From: Planctomycetaceae bacterium
Lineage (GTDB): Bacteria > Planctomycetota > Planctomycetia > Pirellulales > Pirellulaceae
Reading direction: 5' to 3'
Length of the DNA stretch: 64,000 bases
Assembly (NCBI GenBank): GCA_012729315.1
Contig: JAAYDI010000063.1
Location: 1 to 64,000 of the forward strand
Below, one piece after another: positions 25,018 through 32,929 of the stretch. The position numbers and the translations under genes are program-made. Numbering within the stretch: position 1 is the stretch's first letter; the number at the start of each line of letters is the position of its first letter. The notes under the pieces were generated by a model that was given only the letters and a program-made list of their open reading frames with translations, searched no databases and was not told the DNA's origin.

Positions 25018-26292
25018 ATGAATCTCCATCTGGTGGGATGCAGCCACCGCAGTGCGTCCGTGGACATCCGCGAGCGTCTGGCGTTCAGCCGTATGCAGAC
25101 CGAGGCTGCGCTGCGGGCCCTGCGCACTGCCTACCCAACGGTAGAAGCCGTGCTGTTGTCCACCTGCAATCGCGTGGAGCTGTACGTGGCGGCGGACGGC
25201 GCGGGCGATCTGCCCAGCCATCCGCAACTCGTCCGCTTCCTGGCCAACTTCCAGGGACTGGACGACCGCGATGTGCTGGGGCACATGTACCAGTACTCTG
25301 GCGCGGACGTGGTGCGGCATCTCTTCGCGGTGGCGTCGAGTCTGGACAGCATGGTGGTGGGAGAGGCGCAGATTCTCTCACAGGTGAAGCAGGCGTTTGC
25401 CGTCGCCCAGGAGCAGCAGCTGACCGGCCCGGTCACGCACCTCGCCTTTGAGGCGGCCAACCGGGCGGCCAAACGTGTGGCCACCGAAACCGACATCAAC
25501 CGGCGGCGGGTGAGCATTCCGAGCGTGGCGGTGGCGGACTTTGCCAAACAGCTGTTCGAGACGTTTCACGACAAGCATGTGTTGTTGCTCGGCGCCGGCG
25601 AGATGGGGGAAGAAACGCTGCGCTACCTGCGCGACGAAGGTGTCCAGCAGATCGTGATCCTCAATCGCAATCCGGCGCGGGCCAAGGCTCTGGCACAGCG
25701 CGTCCACGCCGAAGTCGACACCTGGCAGCAGCTCGACGCGCGGCTCACCTGGGCCGATCTGGTGGTCAGCATCACCGGCGCTCCGGAGCCTGTGGTCACC
25801 GCCCACCGTTTCCACGACATCCACTGCCGCCGCAACCAACGCCCCCTCTTCATCCTGGACCTCGCGCTGCCCCGCGATTTCGAGCCGGCCATCGGGCAGT
25901 TCAACAACGTGTACCTCTACTGCATCGATGACCTCAAGACCGCCTGCGAACGGAACCGCCTGGCGCGCGAAAAAGAATGGCCCAAAGCCCAGCAGATCGT
26001 CACCGAAGAGACCGAGCGCTTCGTGGCCGATGTCAAACACCGCATCACCGGCCCAACCATCCGTCGCCTCAAAGAACAAGCCGAAGAACTCAAACGCGAT
26101 GAGCTGCGCCGCCTGCTCAACAAACTCGGAGATACCGACGCCCGGACGCGCGAAGAAATCGAACGCTCCTTCGATCGGCTCGTCAACAAGCTGCTGCACC
26201 CACCACTGGAATCCCTGCGCGATGAAGCCAGCCTGGGATCTCCCACACGCCTGCTCGAGGCGCTGCGACACCTGTTTCAAATCACCGATTGA
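25018..26292 (+). CDS. hemA: glutamyl-tRNA reductase
   Basis: A 424-residue NADPH enzyme making glutamate-1-semialdehyde, the first step of C5 haem synthesis. It has the catalytic cysteine in LLSTCNRVELY (about residue 50), MVVGEAQILSQVKQAF, the Rossmann stretch HVLLLGAGEMGEETLRYL and the C-terminal dimerisation helices. ATG 25018 begins the conserved LHLVGCSHRSASVDIRERL. It ends the argH-HEAT-sigma-54-ccsA-hemA run. Third positions and codons are uniform with the neighbours. Confidence 0.95.
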   Translation: MNLHLVGCSHRSASVDIRERLAFSRMQTEAALRALRTAYPTVEAVLLSTCNRVELYVAADGAGDLPSHPQLVRFLANFQGLDDRDVLGHMYQYSGADVVRHLFAVASSLDSMVVGEAQILSQVKQAFAVAQEQQLTGPVTHLAFEAANRAAKRVATETDINRRRVSIPSVAVADFAKQLFETFHDKHVLLLGAGEMGEETLRYLRDEGVQQIVILNRNPARAKALAQRVHAEVDTWQQLDARLTWADLVVSITGAPEPVVTAHRFHDIHCRRNQRPLFILDLALPRDFEPAIGQFNNVYLYCIDDLKTACERNRLAREKEWPKAQQIVTEETERFVADVKHRITGPTIRRLKEQAEELKRDELRRLLNKLGDTDARTREEIERSFDRLVNKLLHPPLESLRDEASLGSPTRLLEALRHLFQITD

Positions 26293-26322
26293 CCGTCGCA
26301 GCGCACACCGCCCGGCGATCCC

Positions 26323-27405
26323 TCATTCCCACTCCTCGTCGTCGTCCTCCTCCTCGAAATCCTCATCCTCGGATTCCTCCTCGTCGTCGAACTCCTCCTC
26401 GTCCTCCTCCCACTCCTCGTCGTCATCCCAGCCTTCATCGAGGTCGTCGTCGTCTTCGACTTCTTCCCACTCCTCGTCCTCGAAGTCGTCCTCGTCCTCC
26501 TCCTCGTCTTCCTCCTCGTCGAACTCTTCCTCCTCGAAATCCTCTTCGTCGTCGAGCTCGTCCTCGTCGAGCTCTTTGTCGTCTTCTTCCTCCTCGAAGT
26601 CGTCGTCGTACTCCTCGTGCTCATCGTAACCGCAGTGCGGTACGGTGGCCGTGCGGGAGGTGGAATCCTCGATCATTTCGTCGACAAGCTGATAGGTAGG
26701 CAATGTAAGACTCACTTCCGACTTCTCCTGCTCCTGTTGTTGACCGTCGGTGGACATGGGTACGGTGACTACTCCGAGGGCTTGATCTGTCGAGCGACTG
26801 TCATTACGCAACAAAAATGCTCGTGGCAAATCGTCCAGGCTCTGGAGACCAAACAGTTGTAGAAAACGTTTAGTGGTTGTGTAAAGGTAGGGACGACCCA
26901 ATTCCTCGCTGCGCCCGCTGATACGGACCAGATCGCGATCCATCAGTTGCCGCAGGATCTCGCCGCACACGACCCCTCGAATAGCTTCAATTTCGGCACG
27001 CAACACTGGTTGACGATAGGCGACAACCGCTAAAGTTTCCATAGCAGGTGCCGAAAGCCGCTCTACCGGGGGTATATGGGTCAACCGTCGCAGCCAGGGC
27101 GCGAACTGCCGCCGGGTCAACAGCCGGAACCCGCCCCCTATCGACTCCACGCGAAAGGCCCGCCCGGTCTCGTCATACTGCCGATTCAACTGGCGGACCA
27201 GCGTGCGCGCTTCGGTGCCATCGGCTAACTGCGCGTATTCGGCCAGCTTGCGGCTGTTGAGCGGCTCCCGGGCAATCAACAGGATGGCCTCCAATCGCTG
27301 CCGCCGCGCCAGGGCCGTGTCCGTGCTGCGCTCGCACGCCGCCGCCGGCGGCAGTCCCAGCAGCCACCTCGGACGAGGCCGCGCTCGGCGCATGTACTCA
27401 GGCAT
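26323..27405 (-). CDS. scpB: segregation and condensation protein B with acidic C-terminal tail
   Basis: A 360-residue ScpB, the winged-helix subunit of the SMC-ScpAB condensin that organises chromosomes. The core has RQRLEAILLIAREPLNSRKLAEYA, LSAPAMETLAVVAYRQPVLRAEIE and LVRISGRSEELGRPYLYTTTKRFLQLFGL, the standard family blocks ending near residue 200. After a Gln/Ser linker, the last ~100 residues are almost entirely Glu and Asp with occasional Phe/Trp. Usual ScpB is 180-260 residues. scpA and smc are not in the window. The start is uncertain: ATG 27405 is used, while GTG-rich coding sequence suggests 27459 (MVSAECLH) is also possible. Confidence 0.82.
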   Translation of the reverse strand: MPEYMRRARPRPRWLLGLPPAAACERSTDTALARRQRLEAILLIAREPLNSRKLAEYAQLADGTEARTLVRQLNRQYDETGRAFRVESIGGGFRLLTRRQFAPWLRRLTHIPPVERLSAPAMETLAVVAYRQPVLRAEIEAIRGVVCGEILRQLMDRDLVRISGRSEELGRPYLYTTTKRFLQLFGLQSLDDLPRAFLLRNDSRSTDQALGVVTVPMSTDGQQQEQEKSEVSLTLPTYQLVDEMIEDSTSRTATVPHCGYDEHEEYDDDFEEEEDDKELDEDELDDEEDFEEEEFDEEEDEEEDEDDFEDEEWEEVEDDDDLDEGWDDDEEWEEDEEEFDDEEESEDEDFEEEDDDEEWE

Positions 27406-27813
27406 CGTCACGCCGCGATACCGCAACGCCACGCTGTGCAGGCATTCCGCACTCACCATCGCCCTGACTCGCATGGCAGACCCGTTCTGCACCGCACGCC
27501 ACAGTGCGAACTCAACCCGGACCCTCGATCGACAATCGACAACTGAACCGTCAGTTGGCACGCTCCCGCACTGCTAAGTATCCCGCCTGCGAAAGTCCGG
27601 ACAATAGCGGTTTGTGCGCCGACGGGAAGACGTGTCCCCACTATAGGAGGGACCCAGCACCAGGTCCCCGACTCTCTTCTCTCCTTTCTCCTCTCTTCTC
27701 ACTCTTCTCTTCTCAGTCCTCTGGTAGAATCCTGAGGTGATCGGTGCGCTCTTGTGGAAAGCGCACGGTGCAGACCTGCCGGTCGGATCCCAGCCGAATC
27801 CAAGGCCTCCCCT
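27406..27813. other. divergent promoter region with polypyrimidine tract
   Basis: About 400 bases between divergent genes. Positions 27675-27719 are an almost pure C/T tract. Its complement shares GAGAGGAGAAAG-type words with the purine tract near 17552-17582. TAGAAT near 27726 could be a -10 element. No gene supported. Confidence 0.45.
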
Positions 27814-28509
27814 ATGCGACGTATCGTGACGCGTGTACTCGTCGCCCTGCCGGTTCTCGTCGGCGCGCTGCTGATCGTGTGGACCGGCACGCTGTTCTTC
27901 GGCGAGGTGTTCGGCAAGGAATTTTCCCCCGACACGTTTGAACGCCGCAGCTACACGTACTTCGAATTGCCAGTCGTGCGCATCCAGGTGACCCCCGTCA
28001 GGCGCACTGTCCGCCGGCCGCAGCTGGAACAGGCACTGGTCGACCACCAATACATCGCGAGCCAATCCCCCCCTGGAAGATGGGATCTCGCGGTGTCCAT
28101 GCGTCTGGGCCAGATATGGCGGGAGGGGGATGCCCACATTCTCACCCGGTACCTGGACGCGCGGAATGTGGAGGGAGAACTGCACTGGCTGGAATGGACG
28201 ACCAGTAACCCGGCACAGGCCCGGATCTTCTGGCCGGAGATTGCCAGGCTGGCCCAACAAGAACTCTATCTTTTCATGCCGGATCTGTTTGCGTTGGCGG
28301 CGCAGCCGGCGACGGCTCAGGCGTTTCAAGGCGAGCTGAACCGGTTGTTGGCGGGCAAGTATGAGGAGTTAGCGGGGGTGGAGTTGGACCTGCAGAACTG
28401 GGCGGCGGCGGAGCGCTTCTACACGGAGGCTTTGCGGTGCGAGCCGCATCGCGCGTCAAGCGTGCGTGGGCGCGCACAGGCCCGGGCTCATTCGGGGCGA
28501 GAATCGTGA
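27814..28509 (+). CDS. membrane-anchored hypothetical protein
   Basis: A 231-residue protein, not recognised. Residues 7-28 (RVLVALPVLVGALLIVWTGTLFF) form one membrane helix; the rest is predicted exported. The C-terminal part (ELAGVELDLQNWAAAERFYTEALRCEP) looks like one TPR repeat. ATG 27814 begins just ahead of the helix; an upstream in-frame ATG at 27754 lacks support. Its stop (TGA 28507-28509) overlaps the cysteine desulfurase start by one base, so the two are likely co-translated. Confidence 0.6.
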   Translation: MRRIVTRVLVALPVLVGALLIVWTGTLFFGEVFGKEFSPDTFERRSYTYFELPVVRIQVTPVRRTVRRPQLEQALVDHQYIASQSPPGRWDLAVSMRLGQIWREGDAHILTRYLDARNVEGELHWLEWTTSNPAQARIFWPEIARLAQQELYLFMPDLFALAAQPATAQAFQGELNRLLAGKYEELAGVELDLQNWAAAERFYTEALRCEPHRASSVRGRAQARAHSGRES

Positions 28510-29684
28510 TGATCAATCTGGACCACAACGCGACGACGGCGATTCATCCTGAAGTTGTGCAGGCGATGTCCGATTGTTATCTGGCTGGCTACGGCAACGC
28601 AGCCAGTTCGCATCAGCACGGGCGGCGCGCGCGCCAGGTGCTGGAAGATGCCCGCGAGGGCATTGGCCGCCTGGTCGGTGCGGACATGTTGGGGCTGCAG
28701 GCAGACCGCGTCATTCTGACCAGTGGGGGCACGGAGACCAACAATCTGGCGCTGTGCGGCCTGGTGGGCACGCAGCCCGGCCGCGTGATTATTTCCGCGG
28801 TGGAGCATCCGAGTGTGATGGGTCCGGCCGAGCAGCTTGCGCAGCACGGTTTCGACGTCTGTCGTGTGCGGGTCGATTCGTCGGGCGTGATCGACCAGGC
28901 GCATTTCGACTCGCTGCTGACGCCGGCGACGCGTCTGGTGAGCATCATGCTGGCCAACAATGAAACGGGGGTGTTACAGCCGATCGAAGCGCTGGCCGGC
29001 CGCTGCCGCGCCGCCGGAGTCCCGTTCCACACGGACGCGGTACAGGGGGTGGGCAAGATCCGGGTGCACTTCCGGCAGTTGCAGGTCACGGCGCTGACCC
29101 TCACCGGGCATAAGTTCCACGGCCCGCGCGGCATCGGGGCGCTGATCATCCGCCGTAGCGCGCAGCTTGCTCCCATCCTCTTCGGCGGCTTCCAGCAATC
29201 GGGCATGCGACCGGGTACTGAGCCGGTGGAGCTGGCGGTCGGCCTGCACCATGCGCTGCAGGTCTGGCAGCGTGATGCGGAGACGCGGACCGCGCGCATG
29301 GCGGCGCTGCGCGACCGTTTCGAGCAGTTGCTGCGCGACGCAGACGTCGGGGTCGTGGTTAACTCCGTGGGTGCCCCGCGGTTGCCACACACGTCGAATG
29401 TGGCTTTCCCGGGACTCAACTGCCAGGCTGTACACATGGCGCTCGATCTGCTGGGCGTCTCCTGCTCGATCGGGTCGGCCTGCGCCAGCGGGTCGACCGA
29501 GCCATCGGCCGTCCTGCAGGCCATGCAGCTACCGCCGGACATCGTGGCCAGTTCGTTGCGATTCAGTCTGGGCGCCTTCACCACGCGTCAGGACATCGAC
29601 ACGGCGGCGGCCCGTATCATCCAGGCGATCCGACGTCTCCGCACGGAGTACCATCCGGCTGCCAGAACGCCGCTGGCGCGGTGA
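28509..29684 (+). CDS. cysteine desulfurase (NifS/IscS type)
   Basis: A 391-residue PLP enzyme that takes sulfur from cysteine for iron-sulfur clusters and thio-modifications. Markers: MINLDHNATTAIHPEV at the start, TSGGTETNNLAL, VEHPSVM, LTGHKFHGPRGIGAL (PLP lysine) and the mobile catalytic loop CSIGSACASGSTEPS with its active-site cysteine. The group I layout fits IscS/NifS. There is no iscU or nifU nearby, so a specific name is not assigned. Start ATG 28509 overlaps the preceding stop. Confidence 0.9.
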   Translation: MINLDHNATTAIHPEVVQAMSDCYLAGYGNAASSHQHGRRARQVLEDAREGIGRLVGADMLGLQADRVILTSGGTETNNLALCGLVGTQPGRVIISAVEHPSVMGPAEQLAQHGFDVCRVRVDSSGVIDQAHFDSLLTPATRLVSIMLANNETGVLQPIEALAGRCRAAGVPFHTDAVQGVGKIRVHFRQLQVTALTLTGHKFHGPRGIGALIIRRSAQLAPILFGGFQQSGMRPGTEPVELAVGLHHALQVWQRDAETRTARMAALRDRFEQLLRDADVGVVVNSVGAPRLPHTSNVAFPGLNCQAVHMALDLLGVSCSIGSACASGSTEPSAVLQAMQLPPDIVASSLRFSLGAFTTRQDIDTAAARIIQAIRRLRTEYHPAARTPLAR

Positions 29685-29818
29685 CGGGCGCGGCGGGTCA
29701 CGCCGGCCGGAAGCGGGGCCGTCCCATCGCCATATTTGCCTGCGGTTCAAGCAGTTGCGGCCAGCTCGGCGGCCGCGAATTTCCGCCTCGCCGTCTCGCG
29801 GAAGTGGGGGAAAATCGC

Positions 29819-29824
29819 TATAAT
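29819..29824 (+). promoter_or_regulatory. -10 element of the dnaA promoter
   Basis: Perfect TATAAT 24 bases before the dnaA start codon; no good -35 hexamer is visible upstream. It implies a very short leader of about 16 bases. Confidence 0.5.
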
Positions 29825-29847
29825 TCGGGCTCCGGTTTGAGGCCCCC

Positions 29848-30993
29848 GTGGCCAGGTGGATTGGTGGGACTTTTGCGGACGGAGTCTGGGTGGTTAGCGG
29901 CGTATTTTCGATCCCTCTCGAGGCGTGTTCAGCGCCACCGCTCAAGGCACCCTCACGCGGCACACCGCGCGGGGTGGCGGTGCGCGAGTACATTGGGAGT
30001 GAAGAAAACCGCCTGGTCCAGTTCGCGGTCCAGGAGCTCTTCGCCGCCCAGCGGCGCTACAACCCGGTCGTGTTCTGCGGTCCGACCGGGACAGGCAAGA
30101 CGCTGCTGGCCGAAGGGTTGGCGGACCGCTGGCGGCAGGAACGACCTGGTGAGCCGCTGATCGCCACGTGTGGCGCCGATTTCGCGCGCAGCTACGCGTA
30201 CGCGCTGGATACGGACAGCCTGGCGGATTTTCGCGACAAGCTGGCGGCTGCGCGGTTCTTCGTGGTGGACGACCTGCAGCAGCTGCGGCAGAAACCGGCC
30301 GCCCAGGAGGAACTCGCACGCCTGCTCGATCGGTTGCTCGACTGCGGCACGGCCGTCCTCCTCGCCACGTCGCAGCCTCCCGGGACACACGACGGCCTGG
30401 CGCCCCGCCTGCGGAGCCGTCTGTCGAGCGGGCTGACGATCCCGCTCTTGGCTCCCGGTGCTCCGGCCCGCCGCGTGCTGCTCCAACAGCTCGCAGAGAA
30501 ACACGCCGTGTGCCTGTCGGAGGAGGCGCTCGACCTGCTGGCGGCAGGCACCGAACCAGAGCGACTGACCGTTCCCCAGTTGAACCATGCGATCCTGCAG
30601 CTCGGGCACGCGGCCCGAGTAGAAGACGCGGATGCGGCGCGCGACACCGACTGGATTCGCGCGTTTCTCGAGGATCAGGCCCGCGCCCGGCAACCCAGTT
30701 TCCGCGTGATCGCAGGCAAGACCGCCCGGTACTTCAGCGTCACGATGCAGCAGCTGCGGGGGCCGTCACGGCGCAGCCAGGTGGTGCGCGCCCGCGGCGT
30801 CGCCATGCTCCTGGCACGGACCCTGACCGGCAGGAGTCTGGAACTGATTGGACAATACTTTGGCAACCGAGACCACACGACAGTGCTGCACGCCTGCCGC
30901 AAGACCGAATCGTTACGGCATACAGACCTGGCCATCGCCACAGCGGTGGATCACCTGTCACAGGAACTAGCCGGCCCCTCATCACTGACGTGA
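29848..30993 (+). CDS. dnaA: chromosomal replication initiator, lacking domain I
   Basis: A 381-residue DnaA. The AAA+ domain III begins near residue 50 (ENRLVQFAVQELF), with Walker A CGPTGTGKT, Walker B FFVVDDL and RLRSRLSSGL with the arginine finger region. Domain IV ends with RGVAMLLARTLTGRSLELIGQYFG and NRDHTTVLHACRK, the DnaA-box-binding signature. Most DnaA proteins are 440-520 residues and start with domain I, which recruits DnaB; that is absent here. The first 45 residues show no similarity. GTG 29848 (GAGG six bases upstream) is chosen. Its position before oriC, dnaN, dciA and gyrB is classical. Confidence 0.9.
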   Translation: MARWIGGTFADGVWVVSGVFSIPLEACSAPPLKAPSRGTPRGVAVREYIGSEENRLVQFAVQELFAAQRRYNPVVFCGPTGTGKTLLAEGLADRWRQERPGEPLIATCGADFARSYAYALDTDSLADFRDKLAAARFFVVDDLQQLRQKPAAQEELARLLDRLLDCGTAVLLATSQPPGTHDGLAPRLRSRLSSGLTIPLLAPGAPARRVLLQQLAEKHAVCLSEEALDLLAAGTEPERLTVPQLNHAILQLGHAARVEDADAARDTDWIRAFLEDQARARQPSFRVIAGKTARYFSVTMQQLRGPSRRSQVVRARGVAMLLARTLTGRSLELIGQYFGNRDHTTVLHACRKTESLRHTDLAIATAVDHLSQELAGPSSLT

Positions 30994-31420
30994 CAGTTGC
31001 GCGCGGAGTGCGAGTGAAAGGAAACGGACTGAACACCAAGGATTCATCGGAGTGATATGCAGGTTGTGGAGAACATGTGGATGGGCTGTTGATGACTGTT
31101 GATAGATCAGCCGGTTACCAACAGGCTGCACGGGACGCGCCGGTTTTCCACCACGACATGTCAGGAAACCAACAAGTCCCAGACATCGCAGCAACACGTT
31201 TTCCCCACTGGTCCGCGGCCGGGCAACGTGTGCCAAACCGTGACCGGGGAACGTTTTACGCCTGGCATACACGCGGTTGTCGACAGTCTGGGGAGCCGGA
31301 ATATAACTGCTGCTGGAGAATACCTAAGAAAGAAGAAGAACCTAGGCCGACGTGGACGCCGAGATGCCAACGGTCAGTCCGGCCGGCAGTCAAGTCCACG
31401 ACGAGAAAAGGTAGTGCCCC
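30994..31420. other. oriC: candidate chromosomal origin (oriC)
   Basis: A 427-base spacer between dnaA and dnaN with clustered DnaA-box-like 9-mers (consensus TTATCCACA or TGTGGATAA). On one strand: TGTGGAGAA (31065), TGTGGATGG (31076), TGTTGATGA (31087) and TGTTGATAG (31097), spaced 11, 11 and 10 bases. Reverse orientation: TTACCAACA (31115), TTTTCCACC (31144), TTTTCCCCA (31204 region). An A-rich stretch at 31299-31345 could be the unwinding element. No ORF is supported here. Confidence 0.75.
31065..31105 (-). repeat. four helically phased DnaA-box-like repeats
   Basis: Four 9-mers of the form TGTKGA(T/G)RR start at 31065, 31076, 31087 and 31097. The first differs from the consensus box by one base, the others by two. 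The 10-11-base spacing places them on one helix face. Confidence 0.65.
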
Positions 31421-32536
31421 ATGAAATTCGTATGTGACCGCGAGAAGTTGCTGGCCGCCTTTCAGACTGCAGCGACAGTCGCTCCTAGCCGCAGTCCCAA
31501 GTCGATTCTGCAAAACGTCAAACTGGTCGTCACGCAGGAACAGGCCACATTGTTGGCCACCGACATGGAGACCGGCATCCGGATAGATGTGCCGGGAATC
31601 GAAGTCGAAGCGTTGGGCAGCGCCGTGCTGCCGGTCGTCCGGTTCGGATCAATCCTGCGGGAAAGCGTGGACACCCAACTGCGGGTGGAAGCCGATCCGC
31701 AGGGCCTGCGGGTGCGGGGGGACCGGAGTGAATTCAACTTGCCGGGTCAGAACCCGGACGAGTTTCCGGAGGTGGCAGCGTTCGAGGATGAGGCCTATCA
31801 CGAGGTATCCGCCCGCCTGCTGAAAGAACTCATCCGCCGCACGCTGTTTGCCACGGACACGGAGAGCAGCCGCTACGCCCTGGGGGGTGTGTTACTGGAG
31901 TTTGTCGAGAACCAGATCATCGCCGTGGGGACCGATGGTCGGCGGCTGGCGAAGATGGAGGGGCCGTGCGTCAGTGTTGGGCAAGTCACGCATGTGGATG
32001 GTACGACCATCGTGCCGTCCCGCTCCATGCAGCTGATCGAGCGGGCGTTTACCGACCTGGACGCCACCATCCGCATCGCGGTGCATGCCAACGACGTCTT
32101 GCTCAAGAGCCCGCAGGTGACGATTTACTCCCGGTTGGTGGAGGGGCGTTTTCCGAAGTGGCGGGATGTGTTTCCGCAGCGGCGGGAGGCGGTGCGGATC
32201 CAGATGGCGGTGGGGCCGGTCCACGCGGCTCTGCGGCAGGCGGCGATCGTGGCCAACGAGGATAGCCGCGGGATCGATTTCGCGTTTGTCGATGGTTCGC
32301 TGGTGCTCAGCGCGTCGACGGCCGAAGTGGGGCAATCGCGGGTGGAGATGCCGGTCGGGTATTCCGGGCCGCCGCTGACCGTGAGCCTGGACCATCGCTT
32401 CGTGTCGGATTTCCTCAAGGCGCTTGACCCGGAGAAGACGTTCACCTTCGACGTGGAGAGCACGGAAGCCGCCGCACTGTTCACCACCGACGACGGATAC
32501 GGCTACGTCGTGATGCCTTTGGCGCGGGATCGATGA
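31421..32536 (+). CDS. dnaN: DNA polymerase III beta clamp
   Basis: A 371-residue sliding clamp, the normal length for the family, with three repeated domains. It starts MKFVCDREKLLAAFQTAATV and ends YGYVVMPLARDR, matching the hydrophobic-pocket C-terminus (usually PMRL or PMKL; here PLAR). Internal blocks LLKELIRRTLFATDTESSRYALGGVL and IVPSRSMQLIERAF are typical. AAAGG is upstream. It follows oriC directly. Confidence 0.95.
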   Translation: MKFVCDREKLLAAFQTAATVAPSRSPKSILQNVKLVVTQEQATLLATDMETGIRIDVPGIEVEALGSAVLPVVRFGSILRESVDTQLRVEADPQGLRVRGDRSEFNLPGQNPDEFPEVAAFEDEAYHEVSARLLKELIRRTLFATDTESSRYALGGVLLEFVENQIIAVGTDGRRLAKMEGPCVSVGQVTHVDGTTIVPSRSMQLIERAFTDLDATIRIAVHANDVLLKSPQVTIYSRLVEGRFPKWRDVFPQRREAVRIQMAVGPVHAALRQAAIVANEDSRGIDFAFVDGSLVLSASTAEVGQSRVEMPVGYSGPPLTVSLDHRFVSDFLKALDPEKTFTFDVESTEAAALFTTDDGYGYVVMPLARDR

Positions 32537-32563
32537 AGGCCTGTTGGCCAGAGAGCTTGAACG

Positions 32564-32929
32564 ATGTCCAAACCCGTGGATGAAGAAATCCGGCAGTTGC
32601 ACAACGACGTCCGACGGCGGCAACACTATGCCAGGGGCCCGCAACCGATTGCCGAGACGCTCAGCGTGCTGCTGGCACGCCGCGGTTATGCGTTCGTGGA
32701 GTCGGCTGCGGAGCGGGAGAACGCCTGGGGGGCGGTCGTCGGTGACACCCTGGCGCGGTACAGCCGGATAGGAAGCGTCCGGCGCGGCGTGGTGGAGGTG
32801 ACCGTCTGTAACTCGGCCGTGCTACAGGAACTGACGTTCCAGAAGAAACAACTGCTGAAGAAACTTGTCGTTGCCTTACCTGATCAGAAGATTACTGACG
32901 TGCGTTTTCGAATCGGCGTCGTGAAATGA
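32564..32929 (+). CDS. dciA: DciA/DUF721-type protein
   Basis: A 121-residue DUF721 protein. DciA is the ancestral loader/operator of the replicative helicase DnaB in bacteria without phage-derived DnaC or DnaI. The conserved core is LSVLLARRGYAF, ENAWGAVVGDTLARYSR and VVEVTVCNSAVLQELTFQKKQLLKKL. It stands where recF is found in many bacteria, between dnaN and gyrB, and its stop overlaps the gyrB start (ATGA). The absence of DnaA domain I in the same cluster makes this helicase link interesting. Confidence 0.85.
   Translation: MSKPVDEEIRQLHNDVRRRQHYARGPQPIAETLSVLLARRGYAFVESAAERENAWGAVVGDTLARYSRIGSVRRGVVEVTVCNSAVLQELTFQKKQLLKKLVVALPDQKITDVRFRIGVVK

Noticed and set aside
26323-26640. CRISPR-like regular repeats
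   Set aside because: Repeats are short GAG/GAC codon runs of irregular spacing without unique spacers; no cas genes. No CRISPR array was seen anywhere.
26289-26699. Ser- and Arg-rich frames opposite the acidic tail of ScpB
   Set aside because: They are produced by the repeated GAG/GAC codons read in other frames; only the ScpB frame continues a known domain.
29681-30160. plus-strand frame running into dnaA
   Set aside because: Overlaps the dnaA coding sequence in another frame and the dnaA promoter; no motif.
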